A DNA stretch of 64,000 nt from Pseudomonadota bacterium. Lineage in GTDB: Bacteria > Pseudomonadota > Gammaproteobacteria > Burkholderiales > Rhodocyclaceae. Position numbers and translations under genes: made by a program. The notes beneath the pieces were generated by a model, which was given only the letters and a program-made list of their open reading frames with translations, made no database searches and had not been told where the DNA came from. Below, piece after piece: positions 48,911 to 58,099 of this stretch (position 1 is the stretch's first letter; the number at the start of each line of letters is the position of its first letter). The DNA lies in assembly GCA_018240785.1 (NCBI GenBank), contig JAFEFC010000014.1, forward strand, positions 1-64,000. Reading direction: 5' to 3'.

Positions 48911-50821
48911 ATGGCGCTGAAGCTGCCGCGCTGGCTCGTCAGGCACTCGATCCTGCTGGTGGTGGCCCTGGCGCTCGTCGCGCTGGCCCTGATCGGCCTT
49001 GCCGGCATGAGTGCGTCGGTGATGGTGGCCGAGAGCATGCAGGGCAGCGCCAATGCGATCAACGTGGCCGGCAGCCTGCGCCGCCTGACCTACCGCGTCA
49101 CCGCGCTCGTCGTCACCGATGCACTGAGCGACGGCGTGCCGGGCGAGCGGGTGCGCGAGGCGATCGCCGATTTCGAGCGCGACCTTGCGCATCCGGCGCT
49201 GCAGCGCTTCCTGCAGCGCGACCCGGGCGGCCTGTTTGCCGCCACTTATCGTGGTGTCGAAGCGGCCTGGCGCAGCAGCCTGCGGCCGCGGCTCGAGGAG
49301 ACGGCGCGCGAAGGCGGGGCGCCGCTGGCGCGCGCCAACGTCGAGCGGCTGCTGGTGGAAATCGATCCTTTCGTCAACCAGCTCGACACGCTGGTGACGG
49401 TGCTCGAACAAGATACCGAGGCGCGCATCGCCGACCTGCGACAGATCCTCGCCGTCGCCATTGCCGCCGTCCTCGTCGTCATCGCGATGGCACTGCTGCT
49501 CCTTCATCGCTCGGTGCACCGCCCGCTGATGGAGCTGTTGCGTGCCGCGCGGGAGATCGCGCGGGGCGATCTGTCCGCGCGCGTGGTGCATGTCGGCCAT
49601 GACGAGCTGGGCCGCGTCGGCGCCACCTTCAACCTGATGGCCAGCGAGATGTCGCGCCAGTACCAGACGCTGGAACAGCGCGTGGCGGAAAAGACCGCCG
49701 AACTGCAACGCACCAACCGCTCGCTGGAACTGCTCTACCACGCCATCGCGCGCCTGTACCAGACGCCGACCGCGCCCGAAGCCTACGAGGCGACGCTGCG
49801 CGACATCGACCAGATCGCCGGCCTCGCTGGGAGCTTCGTGTGCATCGAGCCGCGCCACGACGGCCCTGCGGCGGTGATCGCATCGACCCTCGGCGCGTGT
49901 CCGGACCGGCTCGCTGCAGGAGACGCGGCCTGCGACGCGTGCCGCAATGCGCGCACGCCGAGCTTCGACTGGTCGGCGCGAGAAACCGAACTGCTGCGCC
50001 TGCCCTTGCGCGACCGCGAACACCACTACGGCATGCTGCGCCTCTCCCTTCCTGCCGGTGCGCGTCTTGAGGACTGGCAGTTCCAGCTCGTCGAGGCGCT
50101 GACGCGGCATATCGGCATGGCGCTCGGTGCCGCCCGCCGCGGCGAGCAGGAGCGTCTTCTGGCGCTGCAGGAAGAGCGTTCGGTGATCGCGCGCGAGCTG
50201 CACGATTCGCTCGCGCAGGCCTTGTCCTACATGAAGATCCAGGCCAGCCTGCTGCAGCCCTTGCTCGGCGAGCCGGCGCGCGCTGCGGAGGCCGCCCGCG
50301 TACTGACCGACCTGCGCGAGGGCATCAGCGCGGCCTATCGCCAGTTGCGCGAGCTGCTGGTGTCCTTCCGCCTCGAGCTGTCGGGGGATTTCCCCAGCCT
50401 GCTGCGCGAGGCGGTGCAGGAGCATGCCGCGCGTGGCGGCGTGACCGTGAAGCTCAGCACCCGGCTGGCCGACTGTGCCCTGAGTCCCAACCAGGAAGTC
50501 CACGTGCTGCAGATCGTGCGCGAAGCCCTGTCGAACATGGTGCGCCACGCCCACGCCCGCAACGCAATGGTGAGCCTGTCGTGCGACGCTGGCGACGAAG
50601 TCAGCGTGACCATCGAGGATGATGGCGTCGGGCTGGGAGAGCCGCCGGCCGATCCGTGGCAGCATCATGGTCTCGCCATCATGCGCGAGCGTGCGCGGGG
50701 CCTCGGAGGCACACTCGAGATCGGCGCCGGACCCGGCGGCGGAACACGCGTCAGCCTGCGCTTTCGCGCCGATCGCCACCAACCTGTGCCAGTCGCTCCC
50801 AGCCTGGAGAAGCCCCTTTGA
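48911..50821 (+). CDS. narX: NarX-like nitrate/nitrite sensor histidine kinase
   Basis: The 636-aa kinase has TM1 (ILLVVALALVALALIGLAG), a periplasmic sensor with the P-box-like NVAGSLRRLTYRVTAL, TM2, a HAMP domain, a cysteine-containing central region (CDACRNA) and a HisKA_3 core with His431 in ARELHDSLAQALSY, then a HATPase with EDDGVGLGEP. It senses nitrate in the periplasm and phosphorylates NarL. The ATG at 48911 gives the normal short cytoplasmic tail. Confidence 0.92.
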   Translation: MALKLPRWLVRHSILLVVALALVALALIGLAGMSASVMVAESMQGSANAINVAGSLRRLTYRVTALVVTDALSDGVPGERVREAIADFERDLAHPALQRFLQRDPGGLFAATYRGVEAAWRSSLRPRLEETAREGGAPLARANVERLLVEIDPFVNQLDTLVTVLEQDTEARIADLRQILAVAIAAVLVVIAMALLLLHRSVHRPLMELLRAAREIARGDLSARVVHVGHDELGRVGATFNLMASEMSRQYQTLEQRVAEKTAELQRTNRSLELLYHAIARLYQTPTAPEAYEATLRDIDQIAGLAGSFVCIEPRHDGPAAVIASTLGACPDRLAAGDAACDACRNARTPSFDWSARETELLRLPLRDREHHYGMLRLSLPAGARLEDWQFQLVEALTRHIGMALGAARRGEQERLLALQEERSVIARELHDSLAQALSYMKIQASLLQPLLGEPARAAEAARVLTDLREGISAAYRQLRELLVSFRLELSGDFPSLLREAVQEHAARGGVTVKLSTRLADCALSPNQEVHVLQIVREALSNMVRHAHARNAMVSLSCDAGDEVSVTIEDDGVGLGEPPADPWQHHGLAIMRERARGLGGTLEIGAGPGGGTRVSLRFRADRHQPVPVAPSLEKPL

Positions 50822-51465
50822 ACAATGAGCTGCAACGCGTCCTGATCGTCGATGACCATCCCCTGTTTCGCAAGGGGCTGGCGCAGATGTTGCAAACGAT
50901 TCCGGCCTTCCACCTTGTGGGCGAGGCTGCCGGCGGCGCCGAGGGGCTGGCGCTGGCGCAGGAGCTGCAGCCCGACCTGATACTGCTCGACCTCAACATG
51001 CGCGACGTGGGCGGCATCGAGGTGCTGCGCGGCCTGCGCGCGGCACAGCTCGAAGCGCGGGTGGTCATGATCACCGTCTCCGACCGCGCCGCCGACCTGG
51101 TCGCCGCGCTGCAGGCCGGCGCCGACGGCTACCTGCTGAAGGACATGGAGCCGGAGGCGATGATGGCCGCGTTGCGCGATGCCGCCGCGGGCCGCATCGT
51201 GGTGTCCGAGCAGCTCACCCATCTGCTGGCGGCCGCGCTGCGCGGCGACAACCGGCCGCATACCGCGGCGGCGGCGGGGCTGACCGAGCAGGAGGCGCGC
51301 ATCCTGGAGAAGATCGCCGCCGGCTTGTCGAACAAGCTCATCGGGCGGGAGCTCGACATCGCCGAGGGCACGGTGAAGGTGCACGTCAAGCACATCCTGC
51401 GCAAGCTCGAGCTGCGCTCGCGGGTCGAGGCGGCGGTGTGGGCAGTGGAGCATCTGCGCGATTGA
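50818..51465 (+). CDS. narL: NarL-like response regulator
   Basis: The 215-aa protein has a receiver domain with Asp12/Asp13 and phosphoacceptor Asp58 (ILLDLNM) and a LuxR-type HTH (LTEQEARILEKIAAGLSNKLIGREL). A TTG at 50818, overlapping the narX TGA, follows a GGAGAAG and is the likely start, since the conserved receiver begins right after it. Downstream is the napF promoter region. Confidence 0.92.
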   Translation: MNNELQRVLIVDDHPLFRKGLAQMLQTIPAFHLVGEAAGGAEGLALAQELQPDLILLDLNMRDVGGIEVLRGLRAAQLEARVVMITVSDRAADLVAALQAGADGYLLKDMEPEAMMAALRDAAAGRIVVSEQLTHLLAAALRGDNRPHTAAAAGLTEQEARILEKIAAGLSNKLIGRELDIAEGTVKVHVKHILRKLELRSRVEAAVWAVEHLRD

Positions 51466-51547
51466 TCCGCACGCCGCGCGGCGGCGAAGGACGCGCCGGT
51501 GCAAGCAACGAATTTCGCATGAAATAACCCATGCCGCGGGCGCAGTC

Positions 51548-51589
51548 TTGATGGGAATCAATGGCCGCGTTCGCGTTATGGCTTTCAAT
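51548..51589 (+). promoter_or_regulatory. Fnr/Dnr-activated nap promoter
   Basis: TTGAT-GGGA-ATCAA (51548-51561) matches the Fnr/Dnr consensus exactly. TTCAAT at 51584-51589 is in the -10 position that puts the site centre at -41.5, the class II activation geometry. It precedes napF at 51618. It fits anaerobic activation of nap by Fnr or Dnr. Confidence 0.8.
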
Positions 51590-51617
51590 CGTCCCTGTCG
51601 ATTGCCTGGAGCTTGCC

Positions 51618-52148
51618 GTGGATACTGCGTCATTGTCGCGTCGTGGTTTCTTGCGCGGACGCGTGAACTCGGCTGCCGCCCAGCGTCCGCCATGGGCGCG
51701 GGAAGAGGTCGACTTCACTGCGCGCTGCACGCGTTGCAATGCCTGCATCGATCACTGCCCCACTCACATCCTGGTGCGCGCCGACGGCGGTTACCCCGCG
51801 GTCGACTTCAGTCGCGGCGAATGCACTTTCTGCGGCGAGTGCCTGAGCCGCTGCGAACCCCGCGCGCTGTTGCGCACTGACGACGACGCAGTGCCGTGGC
51901 CGCTGCGCGCGCGCATCGGCGATACCTGCCTGGCGGCGCAGGGGGTCGAGTGCCGCATCTGCGGCGAGGCCTGCCCGACCGGCGCCATCCGCTTCCGGCC
52001 GCGGCTCGGCGGCGTCGCCCTGCCGGCGCTGGAAATCGATGCCTGCAATGGCTGCGGCGCCTGCTTCGGACCCTGCCCGGTGCGCACGATTGCGATCGCG
52101 CCCACGGATCCGCGCGAATCGAGCGCCCTCACGGAGGTCAAGCAATGA
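51618..52148 (+). CDS. napF: NapF, ferredoxin-type protein of the nap system
   Basis: The 176-aa cytoplasmic protein has an N-terminal SRRGFLRGR segment and three 4Fe-4S ferredoxin-type clusters (CTRCNACIDHC, CTFCGECLSRC, CNGCGACFGPC plus CRICGEAC). NapF interacts with NapA before export. A GTG at 51618 is favoured by GGAG eight bases upstream. It overlaps napD by ATGA. Confidence 0.93.
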   Translation: MDTASLSRRGFLRGRVNSAAAQRPPWAREEVDFTARCTRCNACIDHCPTHILVRADGGYPAVDFSRGECTFCGECLSRCEPRALLRTDDDAVPWPLRARIGDTCLAAQGVECRICGEACPTGAIRFRPRLGGVALPALEIDACNGCGACFGPCPVRTIAIAPTDPRESSALTEVKQ

Positions 52149-52399
52149 AGATCGCAAGTCTGGTCGTGCGGGCGATGCCGCGCGATTTCCCCGAGGTGCA
52201 GGAGGCCCTGCGCCGCATTCCGGGCGTCGAGCTGCATGGTGCGTCGGCCGAGACCGGCAAGATCATCGTCACCGTGGAAGACGGTGAGGGCTGGTCGGTC
52301 GCCGATTCCATCGTGGCCGTGAACATGGCACCGAAAGTCCACGGCGTGACGCTCGCCTATGAATACACCGACGAAGGTCTCGAACATCTGGAGGCATGA
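52145..52399 (+). CDS. napD: NapD, NapA-specific chaperone
   Basis: The 84-aa ferredoxin-fold protein [15 protein letters not shown]... ends with [10 protein letters not shown]-like [12 protein letters not shown]. NapD binds the NapA Tat signal peptide and prevents early export. It sits between napF and napA with the napF stop overlapped and 1 base to napA. Confidence 0.93.
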   Translation: MKIASLVVRAMPRDFPEVQEALRRIPGVELHGASAETGKIIVTVEDGEGWSVADSIVAVNMAPKVHGVTLAYEYTDEGLEHLEA

Positions 52400-52400
52400 A

Positions 52401-54947
52401 ATGACCATGGATCGACGCGAATTCATCAAGACCAACGCGATCGCTGCCGCGGCGGCGACCGCCGGCATCGGCATCCCGGTGGTCGCCGAGGCGCAGACCA
52501 AAGGGGCGGACGGGACCAAGGTACGCTGGGACAAGGCCGCATGCCGCTTCTGCGGCACCGGCTGCTCGGTGCTCGTCGGCGTGCAGAACGGGCGCGTGGT
52601 GGCCACCCAGGGCGACCCCGATTCGCCCGTCAATCGCGGCCTGAACTGCATCAAGGGCTACTTCCTGTCCAAGATCATGTACGGCGAGGATCGCCTCACC
52701 AAGCCGCTGCTGCGCATGAAGAACGGCAAGTACGACAAGAACGGCGAATTCACGCCGATCACCTGGAACCAGGCGTTCGACATCATGGCCGAGAAGTGGA
52801 AGGCCGCGATCAAGGCCACCGGGCCGGATTCGATCGCGATGTTCGGCTCCGGTCAATGGACGATCTGGGAAGGCTATGCCGCCTCCAAGCTGTACAAGGC
52901 GGGCTTTCGCACCAACAACCTCGACCCCAATGCGCGCCACTGCATGGCCTCCGCGGTGGCGGGCTTCATGCGCACCTTCGGTATCGACGAACCGATGGGC
53001 TGCTACGACGACATCGAGAACACCGACACCTTCGTGTTGTGGGGCTCGAACATGGCGGAGATGCACCCCATCCTGTGGAGCCGCATCACCGACCGGCGCC
53101 TGTCCAAGGAGGGCACCGAAGTCCACGTGCTGTCGACTTTCGAGCATCGCTCGTACGAGCTCGCCGACAACCCGATGATCTTCGTGCCGCAGACTGACCT
53201 GGCGATCCTCAACTACATCTGCAACCACATCATCCAGACCAAGCGGGTCAACACCGCTTTCGTGAATCGCAACGTGAAGTTCAAGCTGGGCGAGACCGAC
53301 ATCGGCTTCGGCCTGCGCCCCAATCACGTGCTGGAGGCCAAGGCCACCAATAACGGCTATCCCGACGCCGAGGGCAAGCCCAAGGGCGACACCGGTGCCG
53401 CCAAGGACATCAGCTTCGACGAATTCGCGAAGTTCGTCTCCACCTACACTGCCGAATACACCTCCAAGCTGTCCGGCGTGCCGGTGGACAAGCTCAAGCG
53501 CCTGGCCGAGGTCTATGCCGATCCCAACCGCAAGGTGGTGTCGTTCTGGACCATGGGCTTCAATCAGCACACCCGCGGCACCTGGGTGAACAACATGATC
53601 TACAACGTCCACCTGCTGGTGGGCAAGATCAGCGAACCCGGCAACAGCCCGTTCTCGCTCACCGGCCAGCCTTCCGCCTGCGGCACGGCGCGCGAAGTCG
53701 GCACTTTCTCGCACCGCCTGCCGGCCGACATGGTCGTCACCAACCCGGTGCATCGCGCGCATACCGAGGAGATCTGGAAGCTGCCCGAAGGCACCATCCC
53801 GGCCAAGGTCGGCCTGCATGCGGTGGCGCAGAGCCGCGCGCTGAAGGACGGCAAGATCAAGTGCTACTGGACCACCACCACCAACAACATGCAGGCGGGT
53901 CCCAACGTCAATGGCGAGGTCTACCCGGGCTGGCGCAATCCGGAAGCCTTCGTTGTCGTGTCGGACGTGTACCCGACCGTGTCGGCGCTGTCGGCCGACC
54001 TGATCCTGCCGAGCGCGATGTGGACCGAGAAGGAAGGCGCCTTCGGCAACGCCGAGCGCCGTACCCAGTTCTGGCGCCAGCAGGTGTCCGCGCCCGGCGA
54101 GGCCAAGTCCGACCTGTGGCAGTACATGGAGTTTTCCAAGCGCTTCAAGGTCGAGGAAGTGTGGCCGGCCGAGCTGATCGCGAAGAAGCCGGAGTACAAG
54201 GGCAAGACCTTGTTCGACGTGCTGTACGCCAATGGCCAGGTGAACAGGTTCCCGCTCACCGACGTCGAGAAGGCGAACGGGCATGCCATCAAGGGCTACA
54301 TGAACGACGAGTCGAAGGCACTCGGCTTCTATCTGCAGAAGGGCCTGTTCGAGGAATACGCGATGTTCGGTCGCGGCCACGGCCATGACCTCGCCGATTT
54401 CGACATGTACCACAAGGCGCGCGGCCTGCGCTGGCCGGTGGTGGAAGGCAAGGAGACCCTGTGGCGCTTCCGTGAGGGCTACGACCCGTACGTGAAGACC
54501 GGCGAGGGCGTGAAGTTCTACGGCCACAAGGACAACAAGGCAGTGGTGTTCGCGCTGCCCTACCAGGATCCTCCCGAGAAGCCCGACGCCGAGTTCGACA
54601 TGTGGCTGTGCACCGGCCGCGTGCTGGAGCACTGGCACACCGGTTCGATGACGCGCCGCGTGCCCGAGCTGCACAAGGCGGTGCCCGAGGCGCAGATCTT
54701 CATGCATCCGGACGACGCCACCAAGCGCGGCCTGCAGCGCGGCATGACGGTGAAGGTCGCCTCGCGTCGCGGCGAGATCGTCGCCCGGCTGGAGACGCGC
54801 GGCCGCAACAAGCCGCCGGTGGGCTTGATCTTCATCCCCTTCTTCGACGAGGGCCGGCTGGTGAACAAGCTCACGCTGGACGCCACCTGCCCCATCTCGA
54901 AGGAAACCGACTACAAGAAGTGCGCGGTGAAGGTGACCAAGGTCTGA
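52401..54947 (+). CDS. napA: NapA, periplasmic nitrate reductase catalytic subunit
   Basis: NapA reduces nitrate to nitrite at a Mo-bis-MGD centre. The 848-aa precursor has a Tat signal ([11 protein letters not shown], cleavage near residue 32), a 4Fe-4S motif with Cys48, Cys51, Cys55 and Cys83, and the Mo ligand Cys181 in [12 protein letters not shown]. The length fits the family. Electrons come from NapC or NapGH through NapB. Two hairpins follow the stop. Confidence 0.97.
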   Translation: MTMDRREFIKTNAIAAAAATAGIGIPVVAEAQTKGADGTKVRWDKAACRFCGTGCSVLVGVQNGRVVATQGDPDSPVNRGLNCIKGYFLSKIMYGEDRLTKPLLRMKNGKYDKNGEFTPITWNQAFDIMAEKWKAAIKATGPDSIAMFGSGQWTIWEGYAASKLYKAGFRTNNLDPNARHCMASAVAGFMRTFGIDEPMGCYDDIENTDTFVLWGSNMAEMHPILWSRITDRRLSKEGTEVHVLSTFEHRSYELADNPMIFVPQTDLAILNYICNHIIQTKRVNTAFVNRNVKFKLGETDIGFGLRPNHVLEAKATNNGYPDAEGKPKGDTGAAKDISFDEFAKFVSTYTAEYTSKLSGVPVDKLKRLAEVYADPNRKVVSFWTMGFNQHTRGTWVNNMIYNVHLLVGKISEPGNSPFSLTGQPSACGTAREVGTFSHRLPADMVVTNPVHRAHTEEIWKLPEGTIPAKVGLHAVAQSRALKDGKIKCYWTTTTNNMQAGPNVNGEVYPGWRNPEAFVVVSDVYPTVSALSADLILPSAMWTEKEGAFGNAERRTQFWRQQVSAPGEAKSDLWQYMEFSKRFKVEEVWPAELIAKKPEYKGKTLFDVLYANGQVNRFPLTDVEKANGHAIKGYMNDESKALGFYLQKGLFEEYAMFGRGHGHDLADFDMYHKARGLRWPVVEGKETLWRFREGYDPYVKTGEGVKFYGHKDNKAVVFALPYQDPPEKPDAEFDMWLCTGRVLEHWHTGSMTRRVPELHKAVPEAQIFMHPDDATKRGLQRGMTVKVASRRGEIVARLETRGRNKPPVGLIFIPFFDEGRLVNKLTLDATCPISKETDYKKCAVKVTKV

Positions 54948-54965
54948 GGAAGCGCGAGGCATGAG

Positions 54966-55036
54966 GCAGGCGGCGGCGTGAGCCGTCGCCTGCCGGGCAA
55001 GACGCCGCCTCGTCGGCCCGTCCGCCGCGGACGGGC
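54966..55036 (+). repeat. two hairpins in the napA-napG gap
   Basis: GCAGGCGGCGGC (54966-54977) pairs with GCCGTCGCCTGC (54982-54993) with one G-U pair, and GCCCGTCC (55016-55023) pairs with GGACGGGC (55029-55036). The 125-bp gap is unusual in an operon otherwise built from overlaps. They may stabilise napA mRNA or set the napA to napGHBC ratio. Confidence 0.5.
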
Positions 55037-55072
55037 GGGAGCGCGACCTTGTGCCGTGCCCGGGAAGGGATC

Positions 55073-55969
55073 ATGAGCGACCACCACACATCCAGCCAGG
55101 CCAGCGCGCAGTCGGGCGCGGTGCCGTCTTCGCGCCGCCGCTTCCTCAAGGATGCGGCCGGTGTCGCGGGCGGCGCAGGCCTGCTGGCGCTGGGCGCCGG
55201 GCTTTACGCGCGCCAGGCATCGGCCCTGCCGGCCACCGCCATCCGCCCCCCCGGGGCGCTGGCCGAAGCCGACTTCCTCGCCGCCTGCGTGCGCTGCGGG
55301 CTGTGCGTGCGCGACTGCCCCTACGACACCCTGAAGCTGGCCCGGCTGGGCGACGGCGTTGCCACCGGCACGCCCTATTTCGAGGCGCGCAAGATCGCAT
55401 GCGAGATGTGCGACGACATCCCTTGCGTCGCCGCCTGCCCCACCGGCGCGCTGGACCATGGCCTGAAGGAGATCGGCAAGGCGAAGATGGGCCTCGCGGT
55501 GCTGATCGACCAGGAGAACTGCCTCAATTTTCTCGGCTTGCGCTGCGATGTCTGCTACCGCGTGTGCCCGGTGATCGACAAGGCGATCACCCTGGAGCGC
55601 ATCCACAATCCGCGCTCCGACCGTCACGCGATGCTGCTGCCGACGGTGCATTCCGAGTACTGCACCGGCTGCGGCAAGTGCGAGAAATCCTGCGTGCTGC
55701 CGGGCGAGGCGGCGATCAAGGTGCTGCCGATCAAGCTCGCCCAGGGCTCCAAGGCCGAGCACTACCTGCGCGGCTGGGAAGAGAAGAAGGCTGCCGGTGA
55801 GTCGCTCATCGGCAAGCAGGTGGAACTGCCGGTACGCGGGCTGGAAGGCAAGGCCTATGGCGACACCCGAGTCGCTCCGGGCGAGGGGCCAGCCGCCGGC
55901 GAGGGGGCGGTTCCCGACTACAAGCCGCCGTCCCGGCCGGGCGGCGTCGATTCCGGGTGGAAGCCATGA
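55073..55969 (+). CDS. napG: NapG, periplasmic ferredoxin-type quinol dehydrogenase component
   Basis: The 298-aa protein has a Tat signal ([17 protein letters not shown]) and several 4Fe-4S motifs ([43 protein letters not shown]). NapG with NapH forms a quinol-oxidising route to NapB/NapA. The ATG at 55073 gives a complete twin-arginine leader. Its stop overlaps the napH ATG. Confidence 0.93.
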   Translation: MSDHHTSSQASAQSGAVPSSRRRFLKDAAGVAGGAGLLALGAGLYARQASALPATAIRPPGALAEADFLAACVRCGLCVRDCPYDTLKLARLGDGVATGTPYFEARKIACEMCDDIPCVAACPTGALDHGLKEIGKAKMGLAVLIDQENCLNFLGLRCDVCYRVCPVIDKAITLERIHNPRSDRHAMLLPTVHSEYCTGCGKCEKSCVLPGEAAIKVLPIKLAQGSKAEHYLRGWEEKKAAGESLIGKQVELPVRGLEGKAYGDTRVAPGEGPAAGEGAVPDYKPPSRPGGVDSGWKP

Positions 55970-56898
55970 GCGCCCAGGGCACCTTCGGCGAAGGCGGGCG
56001 CAAGCTGCCGCCCACCAGCGTGCGTGGCGCGGCGCGGCGCGGCGTGGCGGCGAGGCCCGGGCGCGAGGCGATCGCGGCCAAGGGCTGGCTGCCGGCGTAC
56101 AAGTGGCTGCTGCTGCGCCGCCTGTCCCAGCTCGGCATCCTCGCGCTGTTCCTGGCCGGCCCCTGGTTCGGCCTGTGGATCGTGAAGGGCAACCTGTCCT
56201 CCAGCCTGACGCTGGGTGTGTTGCCCCTCACCGACCCCTTCCTGCTGGCGCAGCAGCTTGCCGCCGGTCACTGGCCCTATCGCGAGGCGCTGCTCGGCGG
56301 CGGCATTGTGCTGGCCTTCTACCTGCTGTTCGGCGGCCGGCTGTTCTGCTCCTGGGTGTGCCCGGTGAACATGGTCACCGATGCCGCGGCCTGGCTGCGG
56401 CGGCGCCTGGGCTTGAAGGGCGGCAAGGTGCCCGCGGGCAGCACGCGCTACTGGCTGCTGGGCTTCGTGCTGGTGGCGGCAGCGGCGACCGGTTCGCTGG
56501 CCTGGGAGTGGGTCAACCCGGTGTCCATGCTGAATCGCGCGCTGATCTTCGGCTTCGGCCTGGCATGGGGCATCGTCGGCGGCATTTTCCTGTACGACCT
56601 GCTCATCGCGCCCCGCGGCTGGTGCGGACACCTGTGCCCGCAGGGCGCCTTCTACGGCCTGCTCGGGCGCGCCACCCTGGTGCGCGTGTCGGCCGACCGA
56701 CGCTCGGCCTGCAACGACTGCATGGACTGCTTCGCGGTGTGTCCCGAACCCCAGGTCATCCGTCCGGCGCTGAAGGGCGTCGGCCAGGACCATCCGCTGA
56801 TCCTCGATGGCGACTGCACAACCTGCGGCCGCTGCGTCGATGTCTGCGGCAAGGATGTTTTCCGTATTACGACCCGATTCAACAGGAGCGAGTCATGA
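55966..56898 (+). CDS. napH: NapH, membrane ferredoxin-type quinol dehydrogenase
   Basis: The 310-aa membrane protein has four predicted helices, [12 protein letters not shown] and [12 protein letters not shown] loop motifs and two C-terminal 4Fe-4S clusters ([22 protein letters not shown]). ATG 55966, overlapping napG, is preferred to the ATG nine bases upstream. It oxidises quinol and passes electrons to NapG. Confidence 0.92.
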   Translation: MSAQGTFGEGGRKLPPTSVRGAARRGVAARPGREAIAAKGWLPAYKWLLLRRLSQLGILALFLAGPWFGLWIVKGNLSSSLTLGVLPLTDPFLLAQQLAAGHWPYREALLGGGIVLAFYLLFGGRLFCSWVCPVNMVTDAAAWLRRRLGLKGGKVPAGSTRYWLLGFVLVAAAATGSLAWEWVNPVSMLNRALIFGFGLAWGIVGGIFLYDLLIAPRGWCGHLCPQGAFYGLLGRATLVRVSADRRSACNDCMDCFAVCPEPQVIRPALKGVGQDHPLILDGDCTTCGRCVDVCGKDVFRITTRFNRSES

Positions 56899-57347
56899 AA
56901 AAACCCACCCGTAAACTCGTGCTTGCGTTCGTGGCCGCGCTCGGGCTTGCCGCTGCGCTGCCGCCGTCCGCCAGTGCGCAGGCCGTCAAGAGCATCCGCG
57001 GCACCGATGTTTCCGCGCCGGAAGCCGCGCCCGGCGGCTTCAAGCCGATTCCCGATCAGGCACCGATACAGCGCGACTACGTGCAGCAGCCGCCGCTGAT
57101 CCCGCACAAGGTCGAAGGCTACGAAGTCACCAAGAACTTCAACAAATGCATGGATTGCCACGCCTGGAGCCGCTACAAGGAGACCGGCGCGACCAAGGTC
57201 AGCCTGACGCACTTCAAGGACCGCGACGGTGGCGAACTGTCCAACGTCTCGCCGCGGCGCTACTTCTGCATGCAGTGCCACGTGCCGCAGACCGACGCCA
57301 AACCCCTGGTGGGCAACCAGTTCCAGCGCGCGGAAGGGCTGCGCTAG
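56895..57347 (+). CDS. napB: NapB, dihaem cytochrome c subunit
   Basis: The 150-aa precursor has a Sec signal peptide ([29 protein letters not shown], here cleaved after ASA) and two haem motifs, CMDCH and CMQCH. NapB passes electrons to NapA in the periplasm. Its ATG overlaps the napH stop by four bases. The ccm genes 3 kb downstream attach its haems. Confidence 0.94.
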   Translation: MKKPTRKLVLAFVAALGLAAALPPSASAQAVKSIRGTDVSAPEAAPGGFKPIPDQAPIQRDYVQQPPLIPHKVEGYEVTKNFNKCMDCHAWSRYKETGATKVSLTHFKDRDGGELSNVSPRRYFCMQCHVPQTDAKPLVGNQFQRAEGLR

Positions 57348-57373
57348 GCCAGCGACGAGATCGGGGATAAACC

Positions 57374-57997
57374 ATGAGCGACAACAACAAGACCCTGATG
57401 CAGAAGATCCGCGGGGCGGGCTGGAGCGCGATCGCCATCCTGTTCGCCGCGGGCATCGTCTTCTGGGGCGGTTTCAACTGGGCCCTGGAAATGACGAACA
57501 GGGAGAAGTTCTGCATCTCCTGCCACGAGATGGAGGAAAACGTCTTCAAGGAATACCGCAACACCATCCACTACCAGAACCGCACCGGCGTGCGCGCGAC
57601 CTGCCCGGACTGCCACGTGCCCAAGGAGTGGGTGCCCAAGATGATCCGCAAGATCCAGGCTTCGAAGGAGGTCTACGGCAAGATCGTCGGCAGCATCAGC
57701 ACGCCGGAGAAGTTCCAGGCCGAGCGCATCCGTCTGGCTCAGAACGAGTGGCGCCGCATGAAGGCGAACAACTCGCAGGAGTGCCGCAACTGCCACAACT
57801 ACGAGTATTTCGACTACTCGGTGCAGGGCCGTCGCTCCAACCAGATGCACCAGACGGGCCTTGCCGCGGGCCAGACCTGCATCGACTGCCACAAGGGCAT
57901 CGCCCACCAGTTGCCGCCGATCGCGCAGGACATCGGTGCCGACCATGGCGGCGTGATGCCTGAAGTGATGCATCCGCAACCGCCGAAGGCGCAGTAA
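57374..57997 (+). CDS. napC: NapC, membrane-anchored tetrahaem quinol dehydrogenase
   Basis: The 207-aa NapC/NirT-family protein has one N-terminal TM helix (WSAIAILFAAGIVFWGGFNW) and four haem motifs, CISCH, CPDCH, CRNCH and CIDCH. It draws electrons from quinol and delivers them to NapB. It is the last nap gene and follows napB by 26 bases. A hairpin ends the operon. Confidence 0.95.
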   Translation: MSDNNKTLMQKIRGAGWSAIAILFAAGIVFWGGFNWALEMTNREKFCISCHEMEENVFKEYRNTIHYQNRTGVRATCPDCHVPKEWVPKMIRKIQASKEVYGKIVGSISTPEKFQAERIRLAQNEWRRMKANNSQECRNCHNYEYFDYSVQGRRSNQMHQTGLAAGQTCIDCHKGIAHQLPPIAQDIGADHGGVMPEVMHPQPPKAQ

Positions 57998-58013
57998 GCT
58001 TCTCAGCTTCAAG

Positions 58014-58051
58014 GGCGAGCCCGCGGTCCGCAACCCGGCCGTGGGCTCGCC
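58014..58051 (+). terminator. hairpin after napC
   Basis: GGCGAGCCC (58014-58022) and GGGCTCGCC (58043-58051) form a stem extended by a few more pairs. It lies 17 bases after napC. The T-tract is weak, so termination may be partial. Confidence 0.5.
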
Positions 58052-58099
58052 GTCGTGTTCGGCGCGCCCAGGCGCGCGGACGTGTCGAGGAGTCGCGTC

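Noticed and set aside
52269-54962. Long minus-strand open frame antisense to napA
   Set aside because: Shadow of napA codon usage; no start signal or domain.
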